A DNA stretch of 64,000 nt, from the NCBI GenBank assembly GCA_017512885.1, contig JAFWEP010000003.1, forward strand, positions 124,001 to 188,000, in the 5' to 3' direction. Numbering within the stretch: the first letter of the stretch is position 1; each line of letters begins with the position of its first letter. Positions 24,487 to 33,696 of the stretch are shown here, in pieces. The notes under the pieces were generated by a model. It did not search any database and was not told the origin of the DNA. It saw nothing but the letters and a program-made list of their open reading frames with translations. Position numbers and translations under genes: made by a program. The stretch is from Erysipelotrichaceae bacterium (GTDB lineage Bacteria; Bacillota_I; Bacilli_A; Erysipelotrichales; Erysipelotrichaceae).

Positions 24487-26478
24487 TTAAAGGATCGAAC
24501 TGCCTCCGGTCACGATCCAGCAGGCCAGAATGGCTGCGATCGCTGCTCCGGTATAGACCGAACCGGTCCGGCGGTAGCAGATCGTGCCCACCAGACTGTA
24601 GAAGAGCACCTGCGGCAGGAAGAGGATCAGGATCGACATGAACGGTCCGCCGAAGGTGGAACCGAACAGCAGATCTGCACCCGGTCCGATACCCGCAAAG
24701 AACGGGATGTATTCGAGCAGGGTGATGAGCACGACGCCTCCGGCTGTGACGAAGAAGGTCTTCAGCCAGTCGAGCAGGAAGGAGACGGGGCCCTTGTTGT
24801 AGGAAGCCTTGATCCGCAGAGTACCGAGAGCCTTGCTGTGGCTGAGCGTGAAGAACAGCAGGAAGAAGAGGATATAGACCAGGAACTGGATGGCCCGGTC
24901 GCTATTGAACGGACGGAAGAACGGCCAGACGAAACGCAGATCGAGGTCGAAGAGCTTTACGTAGAGCCAGTTGAAGAGATAGACATAAGTGCAGAGGATG
25001 AGAGCCAGCAGGAGGGATCTTCCGAAGAGACCGAAGTCGATCTGATTGCGGCGTCCGGGTGAAGAAAGACCCTGCGCATACCAGTCATAGCGGCGGTGTT
25101 CCTTTCTGGCTTTTCTCTTTGCCAGAAGGATCATGACGATCATGATGATGATCAATAGACCGTACCAGGACAGGAAGCCGGTACCGATCGTCATCCGGAA
25201 GATGTTCTCCGGGACCGGCAGCAGGGCGTGGCCGAGCTGGGTCATGAACGGGAAGGAGGCCCCTGCCAAGAGCATCGTTACCACCGCACTGCCTAACCAT
25301 TTTCTACCCTTGGTCATCGTGTACTTCTCCGGCAGCGCCTGCGGCAGAGAGGCAAAGAGCGGTGTGTTCAGCAACAGTTCCATCAGCGGGAACATGCCCA
25401 TCAGTACGCTTAACATCGCTGCCAGTACCAGCAGTTCCTTATAGTTGAAGATCAGCTCGTTATGGACGATATCCTGCGGCAGACCGATCGTCTCCGCGAA
25501 CCAGTCCAAAGCCGTTGCCAGACCGCCCTGATGATGAGTGGTCAATCGGTGATTGGTATTGAGCAGCTGCATCCGCCGGGCGCTGCCGTCAGCGAAGCTG
25601 CCGAAGGTCGTATTCCAGGCGGCATGATCGGCGTCTGTTCCCAGGAATTCCGTACGCAGATCGCTCTTCAGCAGTTCATCATTGACCATCAGCTGATAGT
25701 CGCGGAAATAGCTGAATTCATCATATTTGGCCTGTAAGAGAAGGACGTTGTTGAAGGTGATCGAGGGATCATAGGCGCTCTTGCGGAAGAGCTCGCCGCA
25801 CTGCAGCACAATGGCTTGCGGGGCGATCGGCGTTCCGCTGTAAGCGGCTGCCACGCTCCAGCTCGACCAGGTGCCCATGGAGTGACCGGATACTGCCAGC
25901 CTGCTGCTGTCGACATAAGGCAGATCCGCCAGTACCTGATAGGCAAGAACACCGCCGCAGGAGGAATCCTTAATGGTATTCCCTTCGCTGTCCTTCGTGT
26001 ATTTATCCAAGAAGAAGGAGAGGTTGCTGAAGTTCATCAGCAGTCGGTAGCGCCTGGTCCCGCCGATCGTCTTGTAGGTGCCGTCCGCTTCGGAATCATT
26101 GCCGAAGTTGGTGCCGACCTTGATGTTGACATAACCTCTTTCAAAGAGTCCGATATCCGTAGCTCCGTGGCCGTATTCATCGAGGGCCATGACCACAACA
26201 CCCCGGCGGGAAAGTTCGATCGCATAGGCATCACAGGTCTCATGGTCATTCTGATAGCCATGTAAGAGCAATACAGCCGGAGCCGGCGTCCCCTCTGTTG
26301 CCGTCTTCGGTCTATAAAGCTTGTAGTGCAGGGTGCCGAGATCGGTCTCGATCGTCTCTTCGCTGACCTCGACAGCGCCGTTGCTGCGCTGGATGCGGTC
26401 TGCCCCGAACATGCATCCGGCAGAGATAAGTAAAAGAACGATCAGAAGCCAGAGCGCATTCTTCCCCTTCTTTTTCAT
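24487..26478 (-). CDS. membrane-anchored alpha/beta hydrolase
   Basis: A 663-residue protein of two parts. An N-terminal helix (residues 9-27) is followed by an external hydrolase domain to about residue 345: VLLLHGYQNDHETCD, then LAVSGHSMGTWSSWS (nucleophile elbow GHSMG), and candidate acid and histidine at QAKYDEFS and NTNHRLTTHHQGG. The second half has about eight hydrophobic helices between residues 350 and 660. The hydrolase domain is predicted outside the cell. Substrate unknown; the fold is shared with dienelactone hydrolase and cutinase-like enzymes. AAGGGAG lies upstream of the ATG. Confidence 0.8.
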   Translation of the reverse strand: MKKKGKNALWLLIVLLLISAGCMFGADRIQRSNGAVEVSEETIETDLGTLHYKLYRPKTATEGTPAPAVLLLHGYQNDHETCDAYAIELSRRGVVVMALDEYGHGATDIGLFERGYVNIKVGTNFGNDSEADGTYKTIGGTRRYRLLMNFSNLSFFLDKYTKDSEGNTIKDSSCGGVLAYQVLADLPYVDSSRLAVSGHSMGTWSSWSVAAAYSGTPIAPQAIVLQCGELFRKSAYDPSITFNNVLLLQAKYDEFSYFRDYQLMVNDELLKSDLRTEFLGTDADHAAWNTTFGSFADGSARRMQLLNTNHRLTTHHQGGLATALDWFAETIGLPQDIVHNELIFNYKELLVLAAMLSVLMGMFPLMELLLNTPLFASLPQALPEKYTMTKGRKWLGSAVVTMLLAGASFPFMTQLGHALLPVPENIFRMTIGTGFLSWYGLLIIIMIVMILLAKRKARKEHRRYDWYAQGLSSPGRRNQIDFGLFGRSLLLALILCTYVYLFNWLYVKLFDLDLRFVWPFFRPFNSDRAIQFLVYILFFLLFFTLSHSKALGTLRIKASYNKGPVSFLLDWLKTFFVTAGGVVLITLLEYIPFFAGIGPGADLLFGSTFGGPFMSILILFLPQVLFYSLVGTICYRRTGSVYTGAAIAAILACWIVTGGSSIL

Positions 26479-26566
26479 ATGGATTTTTCTCCCTTCGATA
26501 GTAAACTATCCTATACTTTCACTTTAGAACAGACAGATAGCTATTTCAAGGTAACATCAAACTTTG

Positions 26567-26581
26567 TGTTATGATATCACT
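26567..26581 (+). promoter_or_regulatory. Extended -10 promoter of the ECF gene, predicted leaderless
   Basis: TGTTATGAT (26567-26575) is an extended -10 element (TGn-TATGAT). The ATG begins 6 nt later with no ribosome site between, and no convincing -35 is visible. Confidence 0.55.
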
Positions 26582-27169
26582 ATGAACAAACAGATACGCC
26601 GCATGGCTTACACGGTCTTATTCGTAGCAGTAAACTACGCTGCCTTCACTTTCGGTAAGATCAATATCCCCCTGGCTGCCGGACAGATGACGGCGATCCA
26701 CGTCGCCAATGCCGTCGTCGTCCTTTCGGCCTGGCTCTTAGGACCTTACTACGGAGGTCTGGCCGGAGCGATCGGTCTTTCTCTGGCTGATTTCCTCGAT
26801 CCGGTCTATATCACCTCTGCTCCCAAGACTTTCTTCTTAAAGTTCATGATCGGCTTCATCGCCGGCAAGACAGCTGAAAAACTGAAACTGGCTGAAGTGA
26901 ACGATCCTGCTGAGATCCGTAAAAAAGCAGCGTTCTCCGCTGCCGCTGCGCTCTTCTTCAATGTGGCTGCCGATCCGATCATCGGCTACTTCTATAAGCG
27001 TTATCTGCTGGGACTGGAAGTCTCTGCCGCAGCCATCGTACAGACCTGGGTCGCCGGCGTCTCCGCCGTCAACGCCGTCGTCTGTCTCATCCTGGCGGTG
27101 ATCCTGTATGGCATGTTGTACAAACAGCTGCGCAGGATCAGCAATACCATCAAAGATGACCCGGCCTAA
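26582..27169 (+). CDS. ECF transporter S component
   Basis: A 195-residue integral membrane protein with about six helices. It resembles the ECF S-component family that includes riboflavin and related vitamin binders (PF07155-like): VAVNYAAFTFGKINIPL early, then LLGPYYGGLAGAIGLSLADF and a conserved late NVAADPIIGYFYKRYL. The ligand cannot be told. The energising EcfA/EcfT genes are not in the window, as is normal for group II systems with a shared module. Its C-terminus DPA and stop lie inside a palindromic terminator. Confidence 0.78.
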   Translation: MNKQIRRMAYTVLFVAVNYAAFTFGKINIPLAAGQMTAIHVANAVVVLSAWLLGPYYGGLAGAIGLSLADFLDPVYITSAPKTFFLKFMIGFIAGKTAEKLKLAEVNDPAEIRKKAAFSAAAALFFNVAADPIIGYFYKRYLLGLEVSAAAIVQTWVAGVSAVNAVVCLILAVILYGMLYKQLRRISNTIKDDPA

Positions 27170-27180
27170 GCCGGGTCTTT
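27158..27180. repeat. Palindromic terminator, copy 1 of a 23-bp direct repeat
   Basis: GACCCGGCCTAAGCCGGGTC followed by TTT. The palindrome holds the last codons (DPA) and stop of the ECF gene and acts as its terminator. The identical 23 bp recurs at 27675-27697. Confidence 0.9.
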
Positions 27181-27325
27181 CAACACTCCTTCAAACGTTG
27201 AGTTCGGGGAGCAACTCCTTCTGACGATGGGGAGCTCAAACCCCCTGGAATATGGCGCAGTGAAAAAGAGGAACTTCCTTTCTGTCATAATGAGGACGTA
27301 TATAAACAGTTTCAGGAGATAATAA

Positions 27326-27661
27326 ATGAGCGAAAACAAATACATTACCAGCATACTGATCAAGGACGAACACGTAAGTGTAGATCTCTTGAAGATCATC
27401 AGAATGTATCGAAAAGATGCTTATTCCTCAATTAAAAAAGACATACAGGACGGGAAGTATGTTTTGAGCTGCAGTACGATCGACTTGGAGCAGTATACCG
27501 CGCTGCTGGATTGCTATAAGGAGCTGAAGAAAGCGGGTGCTCATATCGAACTGTATGAAAACGGAAGGATGATCGATGACGATCTTGCAAAAAACTGGTT
27601 AAACTCAATGCGCGACACAAGAGATTATCTTGATACAGAGCCTTTCGAGGAAGAAGAATAG
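27326..27661 (+). CDS. small hypothetical protein between duplicated terminators
   Basis: A 111-residue protein, not recognised. It is helical and charged, with DLLKIIRMYRKDAYSSIKKDI and LDCYKELKKAGAHIELYENGR, and a very acidic tail (EPFEEEE). It has no signal peptide or membrane helix. AGGAG lies 8 nt before the ATG and CATAAT suggests a -10 further up. Its base composition is more AT-rich than that of its neighbours, and it sits between two identical 23-bp palindromes, which suggests later insertion. A middle part recalls ribosomal L7/L12-like C-terminal folds, but not strongly enough to name. Confidence 0.7.
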   Translation: MSENKYITSILIKDEHVSVDLLKIIRMYRKDAYSSIKKDIQDGKYVLSCSTIDLEQYTALLDCYKELKKAGAHIELYENGRMIDDDLAKNWLNSMRDTRDYLDTEPFEEEE

Positions 27662-27674
27662 AATCACACTGAAC

Positions 27675-27697
27675 GACCCGGCCTAAGCCGGGTCTTT
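27675..27697. repeat. Palindromic terminator, copy 2 of a 23-bp direct repeat
   Basis: Identical to 27158-27180. Here the reverse strand of the palindrome encodes the last residues DPA and the stop of the metallophosphatase, while the plus strand serves as terminator of the small gene. Confidence 0.9.
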
Positions 27698-28408
27698 TCT
27701 TCTGGGGACGTAGACAGCTTCGCCGGTCTCCAGACAGTAGGCACAGAGATTGCCGCCGAAGATACAGCCGCAGTCGATATAGATCTGCTGATCCTGTTCA
27801 AAGATCAGAGGCATTTTATCTTTGCGCAGAGACTTGGTCGGAGTATGACCGATGATCACGAAGGTATCCGGATCGGCAAAGTAAGGTCCTTCCCTTCGCA
27901 CCCGGTGGAAGATCAGATCTTCAGGACCGTAATCATCCAGATCTTTCAAAGGGTCGAAGTGATCGATCCCGGCATGGACCAGGATGAAGCGTTTGCCGTT
28001 GACGGAAAGATCGGCATAGAGCTGCCCTTCCTGCAGATAGTCCAGGATATCTTCTTTTTCTTCTAAGGGCAGGGAACTGTACTGATCGACAGTGATCGCT
28101 CCGCCGTCACTGATCCAGTGTACATAGGAAGTCAGATCCTCTTCCTTCAGCCAGCTCTCGGCATTCTCTTCGGTGATCTCAACCGTCAGTTTCTGCAGGA
28201 CTTCAAGAGCCATATACTCATGATTCCCGGTCAGGGGATAAACATTCGGCCTTAACATCAGATCCTGCAGTAAAGCGATCGGTTCCGGTCCCCGGTCGAC
28301 ACTGTCTCCCAGGATATAGAGATCATCGCTGTCCTTCAGACCGATCCGGTCGATCAGTTCCAGAAACTCTTTATAACATCCGTGAATATCGGAGATCACA
28401 TAATGCAT
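27683..28408 (-). CDS. serine/threonine phosphatase-like metallophosphoesterase
   Basis: A 241-residue enzyme of the PPP/ApaH type with the full metal-site series: SDIHGCYKEF at the N-terminus, LGDSVDRGPEP, LTGNHEYMAL, a mid histidine at LVHAGID and IIGHTPT. It could dephosphorylate proteins or cleave dinucleoside tetraphosphates (PrpE/ApaH relatives). The ATG at 28408 has GGGAG 8 nt upstream and follows the ABC transporter stop by 1 nt. The C-terminus DPA comes from the shared palindrome. Confidence 0.88.
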   Translation of the reverse strand: MHYVISDIHGCYKEFLELIDRIGLKDSDDLYILGDSVDRGPEPIALLQDLMLRPNVYPLTGNHEYMALEVLQKLTVEITEENAESWLKEEDLTSYVHWISDGGAITVDQYSSLPLEEKEDILDYLQEGQLYADLSVNGKRFILVHAGIDHFDPLKDLDDYGPEDLIFHRVRREGPYFADPDTFVIIGHTPTKSLRKDKMPLIFEQDQQIYIDCGCIFGGNLCAYCLETGEAVYVPRRKDPA

Positions 28409-28409
28409 C

Positions 28410-30158
28410 TTAATTCTCCCATTGGGCATTGAACAGGGAAGCGTAGAACCCTCCGCTCTCCAGCAGGGATTCGTGCGTTCCTCTTTCCATGATCTGCCCG
28501 TGCTGCATGACCAGGATCTGGTCAGCATTCTTGATCGTGGATAATCGATGGGCGATAACGAAAGTGGTCTTTCCCTTGCACAGTTCCAGCATCGCTTCCT
28601 GGATCTGCTGTTCGGTATGGGAATCGACATTGGAAGTCGCTTCATCCAATATCAGCATCTTCGCTTCCGACAGCATTGCCCGGGCAATGGTCAGTAACTG
28701 CTTCTGACCCTTGGAGATATTGACGCCGGAATCGGTCAGGACCGTATCGTAGCCCTTCTGCAGAGACATGATGAATTCATGGATATGGGCTGCCTTGCAG
28801 ACCCGTTCGACATCTTCACGGGTGGCATTCTCCGTTCCGTAGGCAACGTTCTCGTAGATCGTTCCTTCAAAGAGCCAGGTATCCTGTAAGACCATCGAGA
28901 ACTGCCGGCGCAGGTCTTCCCGCTTCAATTGCAGGATATCATGTTTATCGACCCGGATGACGCCGGAATCAGGATCATAGAAACGCATCAGCAGGTTGAT
29001 GAGGGTGGTCTTGCCGGCGCCGGTCGGTCCGACGATCGCCGTCATCATGCCCGGCTTGGCTTCGATATCGAGACCGTGCAGGATCTCTTTTCCTTCTTCG
29101 TAGGAGAAGTGCACCTTTTCGAAATCAACGTAGCCTTCTGCCTTCTCCATGGACAGGGCATCCTCGACATCCGCTTTCTCGCTCGGTTCATCGAGCAGGG
29201 CGAAGACCCTGCGGGCTGCCGACATCGCCGACTGGAATTCCGCCATCAGGTTGGCGGTCTCGCTGATCGGGCCGGAGAACTTGCGGGAATAGAGGGTAAA
29301 GGAAGAGATGTTGCCGATACTGATCGCTCCTCTTAAGTACAGGAAGGCACCGAGACCGGAGATCATGGCCAGGGAGATATTGTTGACGAAACCAACGGTA
29401 GGACCGACGATCGTTCCCTGATAATCCGCTTCATAGTAGGAATCGACCGCTTCCTGATTGCGTTCATCGAAACGGCCGATGATCGTCTCTTCCTGCCCGT
29501 AGGCCTTGATGGTCTTGTGTCCCGACAGCATCTCCTCCACGAAACCGTTCAGTTTGCCGAGGTCCCGTGAACGTTTGGAGAAGAGCGGACGTACCTTCAG
29601 TGCCCGATGGCGGGAGATGAAGATGATCAGCGGGATGGTGATCAGAAAGATCAGACAGAGGACCGGAGAGATCCGCAGCATCATCGTAAAGGAACCGACG
29701 ACGGTGATGATACTGGTGAGGATGGTGATCAGGTCGGAAGACAAGGAGGTATTGATGGTATCGATATCGTAGGAGATCCGGGAGACGATATCACCTACCT
29801 GGTTGCGGTCAAAGTAGGAGACCGGCATGCTTAAGAGATGGCCAAAGACCTGCTGACGCATGGTCATGGTGATCCGCGAAGAGATCATGACCAGAACGAC
29901 CGAAGCCAGATAGCTGCAGACCACATTGACTGCGATCAGGGTCAGGAGGATCTCACAGGAGCGGTAGACTGCCGGGAAGTTGACTCCGCCGGCCGATTCG
30001 ATCGCATCGACAGCCTGTCCGGAGATCGAGGGTACATACAGGTTGGCCAGGTTGCCGGCCAGCGTCAGTGCCAGTGCACACAGCAGCAGCAGTCTGTTCT
30101 GCCAAAGATAACCGAAGAGGCGCTTCATGATGACGCCGGTATCTTTTCGTTTAGTCAA
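28410..30158 (-). CDS. heterodimeric ABC exporter, subunit B
   Basis: A 582-residue half-transporter with six helices (about residues 20-310) and an ATPase domain from about 340. Walker A is VGPTGAGKTT, Walker B MLILDEATSNVD with the catalytic Glu, and the H-loop is IAHRLS. The signature reads SKGQ instead of SGGQ. TTG at 30158 is preferred as start: GGGAGGTG lies 6 nt before it and it overlaps the upstream stop, whereas the ATG at 30128 has no ribosome site. It pairs with the next gene as a multidrug or lipid exporter. Confidence 0.88.
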   Translation of the reverse strand: MTKRKDTGVIMKRLFGYLWQNRLLLLCALALTLAGNLANLYVPSISGQAVDAIESAGGVNFPAVYRSCEILLTLIAVNVVCSYLASVVLVMISSRITMTMRQQVFGHLLSMPVSYFDRNQVGDIVSRISYDIDTINTSLSSDLITILTSIITVVGSFTMMLRISPVLCLIFLITIPLIIFISRHRALKVRPLFSKRSRDLGKLNGFVEEMLSGHKTIKAYGQEETIIGRFDERNQEAVDSYYEADYQGTIVGPTVGFVNNISLAMISGLGAFLYLRGAISIGNISSFTLYSRKFSGPISETANLMAEFQSAMSAARRVFALLDEPSEKADVEDALSMEKAEGYVDFEKVHFSYEEGKEILHGLDIEAKPGMMTAIVGPTGAGKTTLINLLMRFYDPDSGVIRVDKHDILQLKREDLRRQFSMVLQDTWLFEGTIYENVAYGTENATREDVERVCKAAHIHEFIMSLQKGYDTVLTDSGVNISKGQKQLLTIARAMLSEAKMLILDEATSNVDSHTEQQIQEAMLELCKGKTTFVIAHRLSTIKNADQILVMQHGQIMERGTHESLLESGGFYASLFNAQWEN

Positions 30159-31872
30159 AGAGCGCACCTCCCATCTGTGAATCGCAGATCGAGGCATAGA
30201 GCTCCGAGGTCTTCTGCAGTTCTTCATCCGTGCCGGCCGCCGAGATCTCGCCGTCTTCCAGAAGGATGATCTGGTTGCAGCCTCTGACTGAAGAGACCCG
30301 CTGCGCGATGATCAGCATGGTGGTATCGGGATACTTCTCAGCCAGCGCCTTGCGCAGCCGCGCATCGGTCGCATAATCCAGTGCCGAAGAAGAATCATCC
30401 AGCAGCAGCACTTCCGGACGGGAGGCAAAAGCCCGGCTCAGCAGCAGGCGCTGACGCTGTCCGCCGGAGACATTGGTGCCGTTGCTGGTGAGGCTGTAGG
30501 AGGTGCGTCCTTCCAGTCCGTCCACGAATTCGGAAGCCTGCGCATTCTGCAGGGCTTCATCCATGTCTTCATCGCTGACTTCACGGCCGAAGCGGATATT
30601 CTCGGCAATGGTCTCCGAGAACAGGAAATCGTTCTGCATGACGATGCCGAAACGGGAACGCAGCTCCTGTGGGGATAAGGAACGGATATCCTTCCCGTAG
30701 AGATAGATCGCACCGCTGTCGAGGTCATAGAAGTGTAAGAGTAAGGACAGTACCGTCGTCTTGCCGGCGCCGGTCGCCCCCAGGATGCCTAGAGTTTCTC
30801 CCGGCTTTAAACGGAAGGAGATATGTTTCAGGTTGTTGCGGACTTTAAGATACGAGAAGCTGACATCCCGGAACTCGATCGCATACTGCGGGTCCCCTTC
30901 CGGATAGTCTCCCCGCTGCCATTCCTTCTCGGTCGGACTCTGCAGGATCTCTTCGATACGGCTGGCGCTGGCGAGTCCCCGGGAAGTCATGATAAACATG
31001 CGGCTGATGGCCATCAGCGAACGGGAGATGATCGTAAAGTAAGACATGAAGGCGATGATCACGCCCGGCCGGCTGAGACCGAGGGATACCCGATGAGCTC
31101 CCAGCAGCAGGACACCGGTCCAGCCCAGATAGAGGAAAAGGTTCATGCCCGGAGAGACGATGGCCATCACCCGATGGGCATGGATCTCGGAGGCACGGAT
31201 CTCTTTATTGACGTTTTCAAAGCGTTCTTTCTCGTGAGAAGTCTTGCTTAAGGCCTTAATGACCCGGATGCCCTGGGCATTCTCACGGACGACCGACACC
31301 ATGCGGTCGCTCTTGCGCTGTACGGAAGTATATAACGGGACGCCTTTAACAGCCCGGATATAGACCAGGATGCAGATGAAAGGCAATGTCGCCAGTAAGA
31401 CCAGCGACAGTACCGGGTCCATGAAGATGGTGATCGCAAAGCCGCCTAAAACGATGATCGGTGCACGGATGCCCATCCGCTGAGCCATGCCCAGGAAACG
31501 GTGGACATTGTAGGTGTCGCTGGTCAGCCGGGATTCCAGAGAGGGAATGGTGAAGGCATCGGTATCGCTGCAGCTGAGATACAGCGACTGATCGAAGAGA
31601 TCGTGACGGATGCCTCTCGTCGCATCGCGGGCCACCCCGGAAGCCAGCCGGTTGGCAGTGATATTGAAAGCCCAGCAGCCCAGGGCGCAGAGCACCATCA
31701 TCAGGCTCCAGAACAGGATCAGCGAGACTTCCTTGGTCGGCACCACATCGTCCAGGATCAGTTCCAGGATGTACGGCAAAAGCAGTTCCAGCAGGGAACC
31801 GACTGCCTTAATAAAAAGACCCAGGAACAGTGTCTTCTTTATCGGACTCAGGTAGCGCCAGATCATTTTCAT
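30151..31872 (-). CDS. heterodimeric ABC exporter, subunit A (degenerate ATP site)
   Basis: A 573-residue half-transporter with the same layout. Walker A is LGATGAGKTT and the signature SGGQRQR is intact, but Walker B ends VLLLDDSSSALD with Asp in place of the catalytic Glu, and the switch histidine is Gln (LIIAQRVSS). Together with the SKGQ signature of subunit B this builds one non-catalytic site, as known for TM287/288- and BmrCD-type exporters. It comes first in the operon. TAAAAT lies 7 nt before the ATG, so its message may be leaderless. Confidence 0.9.
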   Translation of the reverse strand: MKMIWRYLSPIKKTLFLGLFIKAVGSLLELLLPYILELILDDVVPTKEVSLILFWSLMMVLCALGCWAFNITANRLASGVARDATRGIRHDLFDQSLYLSCSDTDAFTIPSLESRLTSDTYNVHRFLGMAQRMGIRAPIIVLGGFAITIFMDPVLSLVLLATLPFICILVYIRAVKGVPLYTSVQRKSDRMVSVVRENAQGIRVIKALSKTSHEKERFENVNKEIRASEIHAHRVMAIVSPGMNLFLYLGWTGVLLLGAHRVSLGLSRPGVIIAFMSYFTIISRSLMAISRMFIMTSRGLASASRIEEILQSPTEKEWQRGDYPEGDPQYAIEFRDVSFSYLKVRNNLKHISFRLKPGETLGILGATGAGKTTVLSLLLHFYDLDSGAIYLYGKDIRSLSPQELRSRFGIVMQNDFLFSETIAENIRFGREVSDEDMDEALQNAQASEFVDGLEGRTSYSLTSNGTNVSGGQRQRLLLSRAFASRPEVLLLDDSSSALDYATDARLRKALAEKYPDTTMLIIAQRVSSVRGCNQIILLEDGEISAAGTDEELQKTSELYASICDSQMGGALFD

Positions 31873-31928
31873 GGTATTTATTTTACACTATTTACCTTAT
31901 GTTCTATTGAAAAAACAATGAAAAGAAA

Positions 31929-31953
31929 AGGTGACCTCCTGTGGAGGTCACCT
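31929..31953 (-). terminator. Terminator after the beta-helix protein gene
   Basis: AGGTGACCTCC (31929-31939) pairs perfectly with GGAGGTCACCT (31943-31953); on the minus strand it is followed by TTTTCTTTT. Confidence 0.9.
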
Positions 31954-31961
31954 GAACGTCA

Positions 31962-33611
31962 TTATTTCTTTTTCCGCAGCCAGAGGACAGCTGCGATCGC
32001 TGCAACTGCTGCTCCGCCGAGCACAGCCGGCAGAGCACTGCTGCTTTTTTCGGCTGCTTCTTCTGCCGCCGCTTCGCTCGCTTCGGGAATTTCCGTTTCT
32101 GCCGGAGCTTCGCTTTCCGCAGCTTCCGTTTCTTCAGTTTCTCTTTCGAGCGGGAAGTCCGTCTGATAGTCTTCCCAGTTCACGGCTGCGACAGCGCCGC
32201 TGACATCGGCTTCTTCGCTGTAGGAAGCGACAGTGACCGTATAGGCGCTCTCGCCTTCGACATAGACCGTACCGTCCGTACTGACGATCGAGACAGTTTT
32301 GCCTTCTTCGTCAACGATCCGGCCGGCATTGTTCAGTGCGGTAACGACGCTGTCTGCGGTAACGATCCAGGAAGATCCGGCATCGATCGTCACGTTGGCA
32401 TAACCGTTTCCGCCGTCTCCGGCATAGCTCTCGTCATCGAGGATTGCACCCTTCAGGACAGAACCCTCCAGAATGTAGAGATCCAGGGTGGAGATGCTGT
32501 CGTAGATGACGTCGCCGTTCATTTCCTGATTCACCGCAGTGAAGACGGTCTGTGCGCCGTTGCTGCCGGTGGAGCCCCAGCCCCGCTGGTTGGCGTTGCC
32601 GCTTACCCGCAGGAAGTATTCGCTGTCTTCGGCTGCTGTGATCTCGACATCTTCCAGATAGAAGGTCGATTCGGTATTGGTGGAGTAGAAGAGACCGCCG
32701 TTGGTAGAAGTCAGGCTTCCGCCGATCATGTAGAAGGAAGAGTTGCCGACTTCCGAGTCACCGGACATCGACTGGTAAAGGATGACGCTCCAGGAAGAAT
32801 CATTCTGAGAGTCATCCGGCATTGCGGAAGTCAGATCGCAGTCGAACAGACGCAGCGTATTCAGTCCCTCGATGCAGATGCCTTCGGAACCGTTGGCTGT
32901 CAGTTCCGCATCATGGATCGTGATATCCGCGGTAACGTAGACGGCCGGGGAACCGGAACCGTTGGCGGTATAAGTACCGCCGTCCACGACCATCGTGCCG
33001 CCGCCCCGGTCAGAGCGGATCGCGGCGGAAGAGCCGCCTTGCGTCTCGACATTGAGATCATAGGCATAAAGCGCGCCGCCGCCGGCCGCATGGATGCCGC
33101 CGGCGGTATTGCCGCTCGTACGGATCACGGTATCGGCGATATAAGTCACCCCGTCGCTGTAGGAGAAGGCTCCGGCTGCCCCGTTGCCTTCGGTGGTGAT
33201 ACTGCCGCCGGAGATCACCGTCGTACCGCCGGTCGTTAATACGGCAGCGCCTACGCCGTAGAAGCTCGCATCGTCACCGCCCTGCGAATCGGAGGAGCGG
33301 GTGATTGTGGGATCGATCAGGGTCAGTGTTCCTTCGCTCACATGGATGACGTTCTCATCGGTGCCGGTCGAGTCGTAGACGCCGTTCTCTTCAGTGGTAT
33401 CTTCCGTGACCTCATAGACCGCATCCCACTCACTGACCGCCGAGGAGCCGCCTCCCGGCATGCCTCCTCCGGCGCCATCCGGCGGTGCACCGCCCGGTGC
33501 TCCGTCCGGCGGCGTGCCGCCCGGACCTTCCGCATATACGGCGGAGATGCCGCTGACCAGTAAGGTCATACTGACAAGCGCTGTCAGGATCTTTTTCTTC
33601 ATCTTCTTCAT
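31962..33611 (-). CDS. surface beta-helix protein with C-terminal membrane anchor
   Basis: A 549-residue exported protein. The signal peptide ends near AVYA (residue 27) and is followed by a Gly/Pro/Asp-rich low-complexity stretch (residues 28-57). From about 65 to 440 it is rich in Gly, Thr, Ser and Asp with turns such as VISGGSITTEG and GGTYTANGSG, typical of right-handed parallel beta-helices. A Glu/Ala-rich spacer precedes a final helix (about 525-545) and RKKK, so it is held in the membrane rather than sorted to the wall. A role in adhesion or polysaccharide contact is likely but not shown. Confidence 0.8.
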   Translation of the reverse strand: MKKMKKKILTALVSMTLLVSGISAVYAEGPGGTPPDGAPGGAPPDGAGGGMPGGGSSAVSEWDAVYEVTEDTTEENGVYDSTGTDENVIHVSEGTLTLIDPTITRSSDSQGGDDASFYGVGAAVLTTGGTTVISGGSITTEGNGAAGAFSYSDGVTYIADTVIRTSGNTAGGIHAAGGGALYAYDLNVETQGGSSAAIRSDRGGGTMVVDGGTYTANGSGSPAVYVTADITIHDAELTANGSEGICIEGLNTLRLFDCDLTSAMPDDSQNDSSWSVILYQSMSGDSEVGNSSFYMIGGSLTSTNGGLFYSTNTESTFYLEDVEITAAEDSEYFLRVSGNANQRGWGSTGSNGAQTVFTAVNQEMNGDVIYDSISTLDLYILEGSVLKGAILDDESYAGDGGNGYANVTIDAGSSWIVTADSVVTALNNAGRIVDEEGKTVSIVSTDGTVYVEGESAYTVTVASYSEEADVSGAVAAVNWEDYQTDFPLERETEETEAAESEAPAETEIPEASEAAAEEAAEKSSSALPAVLGGAAVAAIAAVLWLRKKK

Positions 33612-33667
33612 CGCAGATATATCCTCCTTGCGACTTTATCCTATAAAACGAACCTTAAATGAACTTT

Positions 33668-33692
33668 AAAGGCGCGAAGTTTTCGCGCCTTG
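33668..33692 (-). terminator. Terminator of the purine operon
   Basis: AAGGCGCGAA (33669-33678) pairs with TTCGCGCCTT (33682-33691). On the minus strand it follows fhs and ends in TTTAAAG. Confidence 0.75.
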
Positions 33693-33696
33693 TTTC

